Shown here: in pieces, positions 27,101 to 35,714 of the stretch | Layout of the letters: every line of letters starts with the position of its first letter | How positions within the stretch are numbered: position 1 is the first letter of the stretch | NCBI RefSeq assembly: GCF_900460535.1 | Contig: NZ_UHIL01000002.1 | Coordinates: 930,001 to 994,000 of the forward strand | From: Vibrio parahaemolyticus | Lineage (GTDB): Bacteria; Pseudomonadota; Gammaproteobacteria; Enterobacterales; Vibrionaceae | DNA length: 64,000 nt | Reading direction: 5' to 3' | Notes under the pieces: generated by a model | Databases searched by the model: none | Seen by the model: the letters and a program-made list of their open reading frames with translations, nothing else | What the model was told of the DNA's origin: nothing | Translations under genes and position numbers: made by a program

Positions 27101-28257
27101 TAAACTCAATTGGTAGCTTTGACCCGGATTATCCTTGGTCAAATGCGGTGTCTGTGTTGGGCAACTGGCCAGACAAAGCGTTGGCGAGCCACTTCTTAGC
27201 ACGTCGATTCTCGAACCGTTTTACCGATGAGGTGAGCTTTGCATCGCTGCTTGATATCCCTGGGGTGCAAGCTGAATACGAAGACATCATGGGCAACATC
27301 GTGGCAAATGACGCGTTAAATACGCCAGTTAAATTGGTGGGTAAAGACGGTAAGGAATACACCAATCTAAAAGGTGTTACCGTGAACCTACACATCACTG
27401 AGCAAATGGAGTCCCTACCACCAATGCCTCGTGGTATTGCAAGATTCCTTGATATTGGTGCAGAAGGCCGCGGACGTGTTGGCGATGTCATCTTGAGAAT
27501 GGGTGTGCGCCAAATGAAGTCTTACGACTACACAGTGAAGACTCGTGGTCAATCTCAGTTTGATACGTTTACGAAGCAGCAAGACCGCTACGGTATTATT
27601 GCGGGTGACAAGGTTGAGTTTGTTATCGACGGCGAGAAGTTTGTGGCAACAAAAGCAAACAAGCTGGCTTACGACTACGCAAATCAACTGGTGACGTCCA
27701 AAGGTTACGATCTAAAAACGTACCTAGATAGCTATGAGCCTGCAACACTAAACAAGGTTGCAGAGAGCATCGATAGCGCTTGGGGGCCATTCCGAACAGC
27801 GATTGTCCCAGCGTTCCACGATCCTGTATTGCTGCTGGATGCACCAATGGTCAACGCAATGAAGCGAACCATTGATGCGGATATCGCGGCAGGTGTGCTG
27901 TCGTTTAGCCAGTCTTTCATCAACTTTACGACAGCGAATGTGACTTCGGGTGATTTGGTCATCGATGCAACTTCGGGCACATTGAGCTATAAAGGTGGTA
28001 AAGCGCACGATGAGCTGAAAGCGTTCGAAGCTTACACAGATGCGATGCTTTTGATTTACAACGATCACGCCGAAGACATGATGTTCGCGGTCGACAATGT
28101 GTACGCAGGGTACATGGCGTCTTCAGATGCTGACAAAGAACTTTGGCTGAAAGATCTCAATATGATTCAAGCGTATTTGCGTGGTGATATCGGCGCTGTG
28201 GCTGGTGATTACTACAAGATGCTTGATCGCCTACCAACTGCAGTGAGTTTCCAGTAA
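24139..28257 (+). CDS. Large zinc metalloprotease lipoprotein (metzincin type)
   Basis: 1372 residues. A lipoprotein signal (ITAALAGC, acylated Cys 18) anchors it to a membrane. The zinc site is HELGHNMGLRH (H592, E593, H596, H602) with a Met-turn SSTMDY (M634), the metzincin pattern. Downstream, TWGLYDIAAFKFGYG resembles the zinc-dependent metalloproteases annotated DUF4953/DUF5117, though this protein is much longer than those I recall. A dozen or so cysteines in the C-terminal half imply disulfides and an exported fold. It follows an outer-membrane barrel gene. Substrate unknown; surface protein processing or nutrient use are possibilities. Confidence 0.85.
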   Translation: MFKKLTLVSAITAALAGCGADDQAYDYVERDAKEVAVKDLKDGRWFYVPTTGAAPRFALNQFPFLQGSPRYVELCFTKEGLEVRSYDKNYPDAHLSKDANNYCGEEKFVADDDGVNFAQVLTIPGDFAAYRCQEDAHGDCTNKEETNEDASLNYKKKTHFTPRPEDLEIAEFNMEDLYGITEGIDEIGAPRLISWDFDPKNGLLNFELERTFRIDLDNISDYINFATKASLDEALVDGAFKSRFYYSLVHESEVATEGYQPILYPVGDENDIGFFTTSTKKLNPVTNKYDRDVVYLNRFNPDQGSIKYYLSDNFFEEKNKLFLDATLQSIDKMNQALNVFGADTGKPEIEIVNKTKAAGIHPGDLRYNVINLIDEPLANGLLGYGPSVSNPMTGEIIKGHVNQYAGVARTGVPFYWDNLARFYNRNQLNLDGLDPLPTSSESVKTEVADRIEALSTMAAMASLKSDENIHAPLVSKEDIVSGKAATKSPTQLMKNFNDDMEFEKVVEAEENRLSFWAEHNVYPIEASWVSSTNKAMLDNLKLDDARYFEIKLDDAGNEVSRQLKRWKYLPKELQVKAADAITVATYSNTLVHELGHNMGLRHNFKGSNDKANYYTLEQAHQLGLNNIPAYSSTMDYAPSMLDETPTWGLYDIAAFKFGYGRKVETIQDSSGSAPAPVAKPADSASDEDKAAYARYLADQQAYQQSFAYKFGNNPDNTSLMVCSEVKALTGNEKGKSLYNCDFSRFDTAALSDDPELNAKTRYGALYYLDKVNEIERKSYDFCTDGNVSLNSDCNRFDEGTNLEEIVSYEWQNYLDSYDRRNLELYGTTGLFSSDYPGYLVRRYMEMSAIRDKMEDLERIDNLYTNLGYTSSTDKPGDFLLRIASNPQYCSEGKADNSWFCDYANGAKKSAAFFLDILRTPEHQCVIENAAGNQKVISFGQLLDNNSHQIPADYDLSTASCFDDLAARFIEDSDEGYIAVAETANGRFLNSIGSFDPDYPWSNAVSVLGNWPDKALASHFLARRFSNRFTDEVSFASLLDIPGVQAEYEDIMGNIVANDALNTPVKLVGKDGKEYTNLKGVTVNLHITEQMESLPPMPRGIARFLDIGAEGRGRVGDVILRMGVRQMKSYDYTVKTRGQSQFDTFTKQQDRYGIIAGDKVEFVIDGEKFVATKANKLAYDYANQLVTSKGYDLKTYLDSYEPATLNKVAESIDSAWGPFRTAIVPAFHDPVLLLDAPMVNAMKRTIDADIAAGVLSFSQSFINFTTANVTSGDLVIDATSGTLSYKGGKAHDELKAFEAYTDAMLLIYNDHAEDMMFAVDNVYAGYMASSDADKELWLKDLNMIQAYLRGDIGAVAGDYYKMLDRLPTAVSFQ

Positions 28258-28279
28258 ATAACTCTTAATTCACTCATAC

Positions 28280-28307
28280 AAAGGCCTGCAGCAATGCAGG
28301 CCTTTTT
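28280..28307 (+). terminator. Rho-independent terminator of the metalloprotease operon
   Basis: AAAGGCCTGCA / TGCAGGCCTTT stem with a short loop followed by T, 23 bases after the stop codon. Confidence 0.85.
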
Positions 28308-28327
28308 CGTCATAGGATTGATGGAAT

Positions 28328-28573
28328 TTAGGAGTGAAAGATGATCTGTCCGTCTTCTGTCATCACAAGTGTCGCTTTGCTTTGTTCGATAAGTTGAGCA
28401 GCATAAGAAGGGGTAACGGCCTGCATATCACCTTTAGATCGAAGAGTTAAAGACTCCCACGCTTGATCTCGATATTTCCCTGCTTGGGTGTATTGAATCA
28501 ATACTTTCATAGCTTCACGCTCCGGTGTGGTTGACGTGCTACTTAAGTTAACGATTTTAGGTTGGTTGCGCAT
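28328..28573 (-). CDS. Small hypothetical protein
   Basis: 81 residues, soluble, no signal or cysteine. A low-complexity start (NLSSTSTTPERE) is followed by a compact helical part and VMTEDGQIIFHS at the end. It lies between the metalloprotease terminator and a YafY-type regulator, same strand as the latter but 100 bases downstream. I do not recognise the family. Confidence 0.5.
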   Translation of the reverse strand: MRNQPKIVNLSSTSTTPEREAMKVLIQYTQAGKYRDQAWESLTLRSKGDMQAVTPSYAAQLIEQSKATLVMTEDGQIIFHS

Positions 28574-28674
28574 CTGTTAAAAATGAAACATTAGTTTAAC
28601 CAAATGTGCCTTTCCAAATATCGCGCATTGAGCAGAGCAATTTAGAATCCTTGTGATGAAGGGATGAAAAACAC

Positions 28675-29361
28675 TCAATCTTTCGATTCATACTGCGCAA
28701 TATAATGTTTGAGAGATTTGGTTTCCGCACTCTGAAACTCTTCATCATGCATACGCAGTGCTTGGATACGGTCGAGGCGGAACTGGCGGTAGTCATCGCG
28801 CAATTCGCACCAGGCGACCAGCGTCCAGACTTTGCCCCAAAAGAACTGGCCTAACGGTTGGATTTTTCTTTCGGTCACTTGTCCGCTTTCATCTTGGTAA
28901 TCCAAACTGACCTTAAACTGATGATCAATCGCGTGGCGCAGAAGCTGCCCTCGTTTGGCAGTCTCGGATTGGGTGTGATAATCGGGCACAATCAGCGGAC
29001 AATCTTCCACTTGTTGTTTGAGCTTATCTGGCAATACCGAAAGTATTTTGGTGGACGCAGAGTGAGACGCTTCGGCAAGTTCGGCATCCGACCAAGCTCG
29101 AACCATCCGCATACCCAGTTCAAGCGCCATCATCTCTTTTTCTGAGAACATCAAAGGCGGCAGATGAGAGCCAGCTTGCAACAGGTAGCCGACACCTGCT
29201 TCACCTTGAATCGGAACACCAGAACTGAGCAACGACTGAATATCGCGATAAATCGTACGTTCGCTAACTTCCATTCTTTCTGCGAGCTCTTTCGCTGTCA
29301 CGGCGTAACGCTTTGCGCGCAAAAGCGTCAGTAGCTCAAACAGTCGTTCTGATTTGCTCAT
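28675..29361 (-). CDS. YafY-type HTH/WYL-domain transcriptional regulator
   Basis: 228 residues: DeoR-like winged helix (ELLTLLRAKRYAVTAKELAERMEVSERTIYRDI split over residues 8-43) and a C-terminal WYL-type ligand-sensing domain (VSLDYQDESGQVTERKIQPLG, VWTLVAWCELRDDYRQFRLDRI). It lies 47 bases downstream of the monooxygenase-like gene on the same strand, so they are likely one unit and the regulator may control it. The effector is unknown. Confidence 0.88.
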   Translation of the reverse strand: MSKSERLFELLTLLRAKRYAVTAKELAERMEVSERTIYRDIQSLLSSGVPIQGEAGVGYLLQAGSHLPPLMFSEKEMMALELGMRMVRAWSDAELAEASHSASTKILSVLPDKLKQQVEDCPLIVPDYHTQSETAKRGQLLRHAIDHQFKVSLDYQDESGQVTERKIQPLGQFFWGKVWTLVAWCELRDDYRQFRLDRIQALRMHDEEFQSAETKSLKHYIAQYESKD

Positions 29362-29408
29362 GATGTTCCTTATCTAGACCTACTGGTTGTTAGTGGTAGT
29401 GTGGCTGA

Positions 29409-29723
29409 TTACTTCTCTAGCTCACTGCACATTTTTAAGTTGTGATGTTTAAGCTCGAAGCTTTCGCAGTCAATCATTGATAACAGAGGCTGAAATTCAA
29501 CGGCTTGCTTAATCTGTTTTCCCGCCTGTTTTGCATCGTCCATTGAACGCCAGTAAATGATGTCTGTCCACACATCGTCCGTCGCTTCGTGACTGAGTGA
29601 GCGGTACAAAAAGCCCGGCAGATTCTTCACAAACGTTTGTGACTGTTTGGCAGCGGCGATCACGTCTTGCTCTGTTGTGCCTGCGGTTAGACGAAATTGC
29701 ACAGTTTCGATAACGGTTTCCAT
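29409..29723 (-). CDS. Dimeric alpha-beta barrel protein (ABM-like)
   Basis: 104 residues of ferredoxin-like beta-alpha-beta pattern: VIETVQFRLTAGTTEQDVIAAA, an LPGFLYRSLSHEA strand pair and DIIYWRSMDDAKQAG, as in antibiotic-biosynthesis-monooxygenase or stress-response A/B barrel proteins. Many are small monooxygenases or isomerases; no substrate is evident. First gene ahead of the YafY regulator. Confidence 0.65.
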   Translation of the reverse strand: METVIETVQFRLTAGTTEQDVIAAAKQSQTFVKNLPGFLYRSLSHEATDDVWTDIIYWRSMDDAKQAGKQIKQAVEFQPLLSMIDCESFELKHHNLKMCSELEK

Positions 29724-29838
29724 ATTGTGATTCCTTATTGGTTTTGGCGGATTGCCTGTTGAGTTCCAAATAAGGTTACGCGGATGGAATGTCAGAACAT
29801 GTCAGTAGTGAAATCTCACTCACTTGTCATCAATATGG

Positions 29839-30762
29839 TTATTTTTCTGGGCTGTTGTAACGATCCCAGTAAGGTAAATCTGTGCCGAGTTTTTCGCTGA
29901 TAAAATCGATAAAGGCTCTTACTTTCAACGGCATGTGCTTGCGCTCAGGAAAAACCGCATAAATGGCGTGTTCTGGTAGAGAATACTCTTCCATCACCGG
30001 TTTTAGATTTCCTGCGGCAAAGTCTCTTCCTGCAATAAACGTTGGCAGTTGCGCAATGCCCGAACCTCTTAACAGCAACTGGCGAATGGCTTCGCTGTTA
30101 TTGACGATAAAGTTTCCTTTTGGAAGTACCTTGTATTCGCTGCCGTTGTTGATGAACATCCATTCGACGCCGCCACGGAAATAGGAGTAGCGCAGGCAGT
30201 TGTGACTGACTAAATCACTTGGTTTTTGTGGTGTTCCAAACTCCGCTAAGTAATCTGGCGAGGCACAAAGCACACTTTTACAAGGGGCGAGACGTTTTGC
30301 GATTAGATTGGAAGAGGTGAGTTCACCAATACGGATCCCCAAATCAAAACCGTCTTTAACCAAATCGACCATTTTGTCTTCGAGGTTTAAATCCACTTCA
30401 ATTTTCGGGTAACGAGCGAGAAACTCGCTGATCAAAGGCGCGATATGCAGCACACCGAAAGACATCGGCACGGTAATTTTGAGCCGACCTTGTGGAGAGC
30501 CTTGCAGTTCCGATACCGCGTCTACGCCTTGCTGGGCTAGGTTGAGCGCTTGAGAGGCGTACTCAAAATAACGTTCTCCTGCTTCGGTCAGGCTCAGCTT
30601 ACGCGTAGTTCGATTAAGGAGACGAATGCCCAAATCGTCTTCTAGTTGGTTGATGCGTTTACTGATCGCCGATTTCGTCAGATTCAGCTGTTTGGCCGCA
30701 AGGGAAAAGCTGCCGCATTCGACAACAGCAACAAAAACGGGCAGGGAGGCAATCGCGTTCAC
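29839..30762 (-). CDS. LysR-family transcriptional regulator
   Basis: 307 residues with the N-terminal winged HTH (FSLAAKQLNLTKSAISKRINQLE) and a periplasmic-binding-like effector domain of the CrgA/DgdR-type group (ITVPMSFGVLHIAPLISEFL, VDLNLEDKMVDLVKDGFDLGIRIG). It is divergent from yjjG with about 140 bases between them, an arrangement in which LysR proteins often act, although yjjG being a housekeeping gene makes regulation of it uncertain. The true target is unknown. Confidence 0.88.
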   Translation of the reverse strand: MNAIASLPVFVAVVECGSFSLAAKQLNLTKSAISKRINQLEDDLGIRLLNRTTRKLSLTEAGERYFEYASQALNLAQQGVDAVSELQGSPQGRLKITVPMSFGVLHIAPLISEFLARYPKIEVDLNLEDKMVDLVKDGFDLGIRIGELTSSNLIAKRLAPCKSVLCASPDYLAEFGTPQKPSDLVSHNCLRYSYFRGGVEWMFINNGSEYKVLPKGNFIVNNSEAIRQLLLRGSGIAQLPTFIAGRDFAAGNLKPVMEEYSLPEHAIYAVFPERKHMPLKVRAFIDFISEKLGTDLPYWDRYNSPEK

Positions 30763-30900
30763 ATCAATCTCCTATTATCGTGAAGCATTTATTGTTGAGC
30801 ACAAGGATACAATTAATTTCCAATTATAGAGATTATCTTCAAGAAGAAAACAATCTAGACTATGCACCAGTATTACGACCTTGATTTTGGGAAGAAGAAA

Positions 30901-31575
30901 ATGAAGTACGATTGGATCCTGTTTGACGCTGACGAAACCTTATTCCACTTTGATGCTTTCAAAGGTTTGCAGCTTATGTTTTCTCGCAAAGGCGTAGATT
31001 TTACTGAACAAGATTTTGCTCATTACCAAACCGTAAACAAACCGCTTTGGGTGGATTACCAAGACGGCAAAGTAACGGCAGATGAGCTAAAACATAAGCG
31101 TTTTACCGAGTGGGCTGAGAAGCTGAATACCACAACAGCAGATCTCAATAGCGCATTTTTAGAAGCAATGGCCGATATTTGCAGCTTGTTGCCAGGTGCA
31201 AAAGAGCTGATGGAAGCGCTGCAAGGCAAAGCTAAAATGGGCATCATCACCAACGGTTTTACAGAGTTGCAAGCAATTCGCCTTGAGCGCACAGGGATGA
31301 CTGAGTACTTCGATAAAGTGGTGATCTCTGAACAAGTGGGCGTAGCAAAACCGGACTTAGGTATTTTTGAATACGCGATGCAGCAAATGGGCAACCCATG
31401 CAAAACGCGCGTACTGATGGTGGGTGACAACCTGCATTCCGATATTCTGGGTGGTAATAATTTTGGTATTGAAACTTGCTGGTTAAATACCACAGGCGCA
31501 AGCGTCGATGAGCGTATCGCACCAAATTACACCGTTGAGTCTTTGAGTGAACTAAAGAACATTTTGGTGGCGTAA
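30901..31575 (+). CDS. yjjG: Pyrimidine 5'-nucleotidase YjjG (HAD family)
   Basis: About 224 residues from ATG 30901, preceded by GGGAAGAAG; an upstream in-frame ATG adds 13 residues without family support. HAD motifs: nucleophile in [15 protein letters not shown] (motif II), VAKPDLGIF (Lys) and [13 protein letters not shown] (motif IV). It closely follows E. coli YjjG, as I recall it, over its length, including [10 protein letters not shown] and RLERTG. YjjG dephosphorylates pyrimidine and abnormal nucleotides and protects against mutagenic analogues. Confidence 0.93.
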   Translation: MKYDWILFDADETLFHFDAFKGLQLMFSRKGVDFTEQDFAHYQTVNKPLWVDYQDGKVTADELKHKRFTEWAEKLNTTTADLNSAFLEAMADICSLLPGAKELMEALQGKAKMGIITNGFTELQAIRLERTGMTEYFDKVVISEQVGVAKPDLGIFEYAMQQMGNPCKTRVLMVGDNLHSDILGGNNFGIETCWLNTTGASVDERIAPNYTVESLSELKNILVA

Positions 31576-31626
31576 CTGAATCGGGTATTATTCCGCAGTA
31601 ACCCTCAGAAAAATCAAGGAATAACC

Positions 31627-32166
31627 ATGTCAGACATCAAACAGCTAGACAGCAAAGTCGTTTACCAGAATAAGTGGATGACGGTGCGTGAGGACAAAAT
31701 TTTACGTCCGAGCGGCGCAGAGGGCATCTATGGTGTGGTCGACAAACCTGATTGTGCTGCGATTCTGGCTATCGATAACGGGATGATTCACTTGGTTCAG
31801 CAGTACCGTTACACCGTAGGTCAACGTTGTTGGGAGATCCCACAAGGGGCGTGGGAATCAAATCCAGATGCGGATCATCTTGAGCTTGCCAAAGGCGAGC
31901 TGCGTGAAGAAACGGGCATGCAGGCGAGCGCCATGGCGTATGTCGGCGCGCAGTTTATCGCATACGGCTTTTTGAATCAGACATGTCACGTCTACTTCGC
32001 CACTGATTTAACGGACGTGGGCAATCAACTCGACAGTGAAGAAGAGGATTTGATCACTCGCGCTTTTTCTGTTGAGGAGTTCGAACAGATGATGATCGAC
32101 GGCACGATCAAAGATTGTGTCACCATCGCCGCTTATGGTTTGGCGAAGCTGAAGAAATTCATTTAG
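31627..32166 (+). CDS. NUDIX hydrolase, ADP-ribose/NDP-sugar pyrophosphatase type
   Basis: 179 residues with a Nudix box (GELREETGM) following the substrate loop IPQGAWESNPDADHLELAK and preceded by VQQYRYTVGQRCWEIP, the dimer-type ADP-ribose pyrophosphatase layout. It hydrolyses nucleoside diphosphates linked to another group with Mg2+. It lies 51 bases after yjjG, same strand, so two 'house-cleaning' nucleotide enzymes may share a transcript. A terminator follows. Confidence 0.9.
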   Translation: MSDIKQLDSKVVYQNKWMTVREDKILRPSGAEGIYGVVDKPDCAAILAIDNGMIHLVQQYRYTVGQRCWEIPQGAWESNPDADHLELAKGELREETGMQASAMAYVGAQFIAYGFLNQTCHVYFATDLTDVGNQLDSEEEDLITRAFSVEEFEQMMIDGTIKDCVTIAAYGLAKLKKFI

Positions 32167-32190
32167 TTATCCATGATGATTTTTTAATGA

Positions 32191-32217
32191 AAACAGCGGC
32201 CTAGTGCCGCTGTTTTT
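32191..32217. terminator. Hairpin terminator after the NUDIX gene
   Basis: AAACAGCGGC / GCCGCTGTTT stem followed by TT, placed between convergent genes; A and T runs on both sides allow use in both directions. Confidence 0.8.
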
Positions 32218-32245
32218 AGTTTGGATGAGCTCGTTGAGCCATCGC

Positions 32246-32680
32246 TTACTCGTCGATTTTCTTACCTAAGATTTCCACTTGCGCTTTTTTGGTCACCCCC
32301 GCGACTTGCAGCGCTGTGCTGCCAACCGATTCATAGTTCAACTCGATCTTGTCTAATTTCGCGTTATCTTTTGTTGGTAGGCTTAAACTTCTTGATGACA
32401 TGCCTTTAGTCAGAACACCTAAACTGTCGAACGTCTTTTCCTGACCATCTTTCATGATTACTTTAACGCTTTTCAGATCGACCGTACCTTGCGTACATTT
32501 GATTTTGATGTGGCTAAAACGAGCGTTAGCAAATGGGGACAGTGGATTGACTGTGTCGGTTTCCGATTTAAAACTGACGGTCTTATCTGCAATCTTATCC
32601 CAATCGTTGTCTCCTGCAACCGATTGGAAAGAGGCTATAGCCGCTAAAAGACAGAGTGCGATGGTGTTGAACAGTTTCAT
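32246..32680 (-). CDS. Periplasmic protein, DUF2541-like
   Basis: 144 residues with a signal peptide (ALCLLAAIASFQSVAG). The mature part is a beta-rich domain (ARFSHIKIKCTQGTVDLKSV, SRSLSLPTKDNAKLDKIELNY) that reminds me of E. coli YaaI/DUF2541, though this is from memory. No catalytic motif. Same strand as ytfJ and the carbonic anhydrase, 20 bases from the ytfJ stop, suggesting one periplasmic operon. Function unknown. Confidence 0.7.
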   Translation of the reverse strand: MKLFNTIALCLLAAIASFQSVAGDNDWDKIADKTVSFKSETDTVNPLSPFANARFSHIKIKCTQGTVDLKSVKVIMKDGQEKTFDSLGVLTKGMSSRSLSLPTKDNAKLDKIELNYESVGSTALQVAGVTKKAQVEILGKKIDE

Positions 32681-32700
32681 AGCTTTTCCTTACCTTAGGT

Positions 32701-33252
32701 TTAGATATTCTGTTTAATCAGTTCGATGACGTGTGTGACTTCGTCTTGAGTTAAAGCCCCTTCTTTCACGAATAAAATTTCGCCTTGTTTATTTTGTACG
32801 ATAATCGCAGAACTTTCTTGCTGCAGATCCCAAGTTGTTGCTAATACGCCATTTTTGTCTAACACCATGGAAGACCAAGAGAATGTCTTTTTGCTGTCCT
32901 CTGCCGACGATTTAACAAATGTACCGGTTCCCCAAATGGCGTCTTCTTGGTTGATCACGGTTGTGGTCTGATACTGATCTTCAGGAAAGTGAGCGGCAGT
33001 GATTGCTGACATCAGCGGCGCGTTCATCTCTTTGGCTTTACTACGACCTGCAATGGCTTGTATCACACGGACTTTGCCTAACATCTGCTGAGTTGCCCAA
33101 GGTTGATAAGCCACATCGTCTCCTTGCAGCGTCATTTCGCCATAGGTATCAATGCTGACGGAAGGGGTGGTTTGACCGACAGAAAGGTTATGAGAGAAGG
33201 CGAATGTCGGGGCGAGTGCGAGTAAGAGTGACAGAACAGATGGAGTTTTCAT
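32701..33252 (-). CDS. ytfJ: YtfJ-family periplasmic thioredoxin-fold protein
   Basis: 183 residues from ATG 33252 (MKTPSVLSLLLALAPTFAFS signal); the longer opening adds 17 residues before the signal and is unlikely. The mature protein fits YtfJ: VGQTTPSVSIDTYGE, GKVRVIQAIAGRSKAKEMN, a thioredoxin-like fold with the usual active cysteines absent. YtfJ is a periplasmic protein of unclear function. Upstream of the DUF2541-like gene and 79 bases downstream of the carbonic anhydrase gene. Confidence 0.88.
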   Translation of the reverse strand: MKTPSVLSLLLALAPTFAFSHNLSVGQTTPSVSIDTYGEMTLQGDDVAYQPWATQQMLGKVRVIQAIAGRSKAKEMNAPLMSAITAAHFPEDQYQTTTVINQEDAIWGTGTFVKSSAEDSKKTFSWSSMVLDKNGVLATTWDLQQESSAIIVQNKQGEILFVKEGALTQDEVTHVIELIKQNI

Positions 33253-33331
33253 TGGGGGTTCCTGTAACGAAGTGAGGTTAGAGCGAATCAAAATAAGGGG
33301 CAAATACGATGCCCCTTATCGGATGTGGCGT

Positions 33332-34051
33332 TTAGTTAGAAAGTACAACGCGCGCATTTAGCGGTTGCAGCGGACGATTGTTTTGTCCCATGACTTCCAT
33401 CAGTTTCGCGGCTTGATCTTTGGATAAGGTTTGAGTGTCTTTAAGCACAAACCAGCGCACACCTTCTGAACATGGTGGTGTGGTTAAAGAGCCGTTAAAT
33501 CGATAGTAGTTTGCAGTTTTTGGCAGTAAGTCGTTAATCTCAAACGTATCTTTAAAGAACGTGGTTTGATTCTCTTGTGGGATTGCGTTGATCAGTTTAG
33601 ACAGCGCTGCGTTTTGATCGCCAGCATCAAACATCACCGAAATTACCGCCAACTCGCCGTCTGCGTTGGCGTGTACAAAGTGCGCTTCAAGTGGATATTG
33701 GCGGCCTTTGATTTGGTTTTCTGAAGGTGTGTGGAAATGGAACTGTTGCAGTTCGAACGTCTCGCCATCGATGGTGAAGCTGTTACGTCCGTTCACTTGC
33801 GCTTGCAGCGTATGACCATTGTTGGTTAAACCAATGACCTGACCAGTGTACGAAAGGTTCAGTGCTTCCAGTTTTGCATCGGCTGGGTTGTCGATGTTGA
33901 TTGGGCTTTGGTTTTTCGTGGTTGCGCAGTCTTTGGCGATTTCTCCCCAGTGTTCTGGCCCGTGTTTGTCATTGCCATAGCCCCATTCCGAAGCCTGAGC
34001 CGCGCTTAGAGTGAGAAGTGAGAGGGAAAAAGCAAGTAGTGTTTTGTTCAT
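33332..34051 (-). CDS. Periplasmic alpha-class carbonic anhydrase
   Basis: 239 residues with a signal peptide (cut after AQA, about 20). Alpha-class features: NQSPINI, the zinc histidines H105, H107 (FHFHTPSEN) and H124 (LEAHFVH), the GSLTTPPCSEGV loop and the disulfide-forming cysteines C42 and the later one in PPCSE. It interconverts CO2 and bicarbonate in the periplasm, supplying bicarbonate or buffering pH. Related Vibrio enzymes are bicarbonate-linked to virulence signalling (family knowledge). It heads the likely operon with ytfJ and the DUF2541-like gene. Confidence 0.93.
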   Translation of the reverse strand: MNKTLLAFSLSLLTLSAAQASEWGYGNDKHGPEHWGEIAKDCATTKNQSPINIDNPADAKLEALNLSYTGQVIGLTNNGHTLQAQVNGRNSFTIDGETFELQQFHFHTPSENQIKGRQYPLEAHFVHANADGELAVISVMFDAGDQNAALSKLINAIPQENQTTFFKDTFEINDLLPKTANYYRFNGSLTTPPCSEGVRWFVLKDTQTLSKDQAAKLMEVMGQNNRPLQPLNARVVLSN

Positions 34052-34129
34052 AATAATGTCTCTGTTCGGTCGCTTTGATAAGCGTTGTTACAAGGCAATG
34101 ACCTAGAGGTTTGATCACTGCCTGACAAA

Positions 34130-35485
34130 TTAGAAACGGTGGCTGAGTTGGGCACCAATTAGGAACGCATTTGAATGGGTCACGCCCGTTACCATAGGTG
34201 CAGGAACACCTTCATACGCGTACTCTTCTACGTTGACATCTTCACCAATCAAGTACGTCATGCCGATGTCAACCGTGGTATCTGATGACCATTGGTAAGA
34301 GGCACCTGCAGATAACCAGTGACGGTTCGAATCTGGGATAGAAAGCGAAGTCAGCTCATCGACAGGTGTTTTGTCGAACATGTAACCCGTGCGAAGTGTC
34401 CAACGTTCATTGGCGTACCAAGTCGCACCGATGGAGTAGTGCGCGGAGTCTTGCCACTGAAAATCTTTTAGCAACTGATCATCAGCTTTCAAGCTGTCAA
34501 ATGCTGACCAACCAATCCACTGCACAGAATAGTGCAGGGCAAATTTAGGTAAGACGCGGTGATAACCGGAAAACTCCGCAATATCCGGTAGTGGCATAGC
34601 AAGTGAGTCGTACGATTCGCCAGCAAAGTGGATGTCGCCCTTGGCATCGATGTTAGGGCTGTGCTTGTAGCTTAAACCTAAGCGATGACGTTCGTTAAAC
34701 TCGTACATCATGCCAATGTTCGCGCCAAGCCCAATGCCGCTAGCTTCCACATCAAGTGCGTTGCCTTTTAAGGCTCCGCAACGTTGTTCTAGTTCGTTTC
34801 CAAGTATGTTCCCACCAACGCAAACACCCACGTCCATATCGCGGTACAGTTCACCAGAGCCGTAAATCACATCAATACCACCACCGATACTAAAACGGTC
34901 GTTCACCTTGTATGCCAAGCTTGCGCCAAGGTTGACACTCGCTACGCTGGTGACACCGCCAAAAACAGGTGCGCCATAGTTTGGTTTAAACTCCATGTCG
35001 GTTCCGAAGTTGGAGTATGCCGATAAGCCTAGATGCCAGTCGTCGTTGATAGGGTGAATAAAGTAAAAATTGGGTACAACGGCTGGTTGACCAACGCCAT
35101 CGACGTCATCAATGTCGGTCACGGTTTGAGAGAAGGACGGGGTAATTTCAACTTGAGGGGACGGAGGAAAACCGCCCATACCAACATTGACATCCGCATT
35201 AATGTTAGCTCGATGATATTGCGCATTTTTAACGGTAACGTCAGGTTTGACGTAAGTGACACCGAACGATAAGGCATTTTGTTTAAACAGCGTCATCGCT
35301 GCGGCGTTACGGCTGACTACAGACGCATTATCACCAATGACGGCATCACCAGCAAAAGCACGACCAAGACCCGTCGCCGAATGTTCGTTAATTTGAAAAC
35401 CACCGGCATACGCCGTCGATGAGGCTAACCCGATTAATAAATAAATCGGTGAAAGAGTTAATTGTCGCTGCATGTTTTTTCTCAT
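34130..35485 (-). CDS. FadL/OmpP1-family outer-membrane long-chain fatty acid transporter
   Basis: 451 residues: signal peptide (to about TAYA, 27), then AGGFQINEHSATGLGRAFAG, the FadL hatch start, NAAAMTLF, and alternating barrel strands to a C-terminal HRF. FadL proteins move long-chain fatty acids across the outer membrane and serve as phage or vesicle components. The ATG at 35485 is five codons before a second one (M5). It is separate from the carbonic anhydrase operon (78-base gap). A FadR-like half-palindrome lies upstream. Confidence 0.9.
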   Translation of the reverse strand: MRKNMQRQLTLSPIYLLIGLASSTAYAGGFQINEHSATGLGRAFAGDAVIGDNASVVSRNAAAMTLFKQNALSFGVTYVKPDVTVKNAQYHRANINADVNVGMGGFPPSPQVEITPSFSQTVTDIDDVDGVGQPAVVPNFYFIHPINDDWHLGLSAYSNFGTDMEFKPNYGAPVFGGVTSVASVNLGASLAYKVNDRFSIGGGIDVIYGSGELYRDMDVGVCVGGNILGNELEQRCGALKGNALDVEASGIGLGANIGMMYEFNERHRLGLSYKHSPNIDAKGDIHFAGESYDSLAMPLPDIAEFSGYHRVLPKFALHYSVQWIGWSAFDSLKADDQLLKDFQWQDSAHYSIGATWYANERWTLRTGYMFDKTPVDELTSLSIPDSNRHWLSAGASYQWSSDTTVDIGMTYLIGEDVNVEEYAYEGVPAPMVTGVTHSNAFLIGAQLSHRF

Positions 35486-35527
35486 GAATTAATTAGAGGT
35501 TGTATTGCAACGAAAAGCAGTAAAATA

Positions 35528-35544
35528 AACAAATCTGACCAGTA
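35528..35544 (-). promoter_or_regulatory. FadR-like site upstream of the FadL gene
   Basis: AACAAATCTGACCAGTA keeps the right half (CTGACCAGT) of the FadR palindrome but not the left. It lies about 45-60 bases before the start codon. A half-match only. Confidence 0.3.
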
Positions 35545-35714
35545 TATTTAGGAGTAAAACTAACAGTATGTTGACAATAAATAAATTTAACTTAATAAAT
35601 ATTTATTGATGAATTTATTAATGGTTCATGTCGTGAATGTGGTGATTATTTTACGTGTAAATTAAACTCAGAGCCTCTATTTTTATTTTTGCGGTATTAC
35701 TTCTCTATTTTTAT

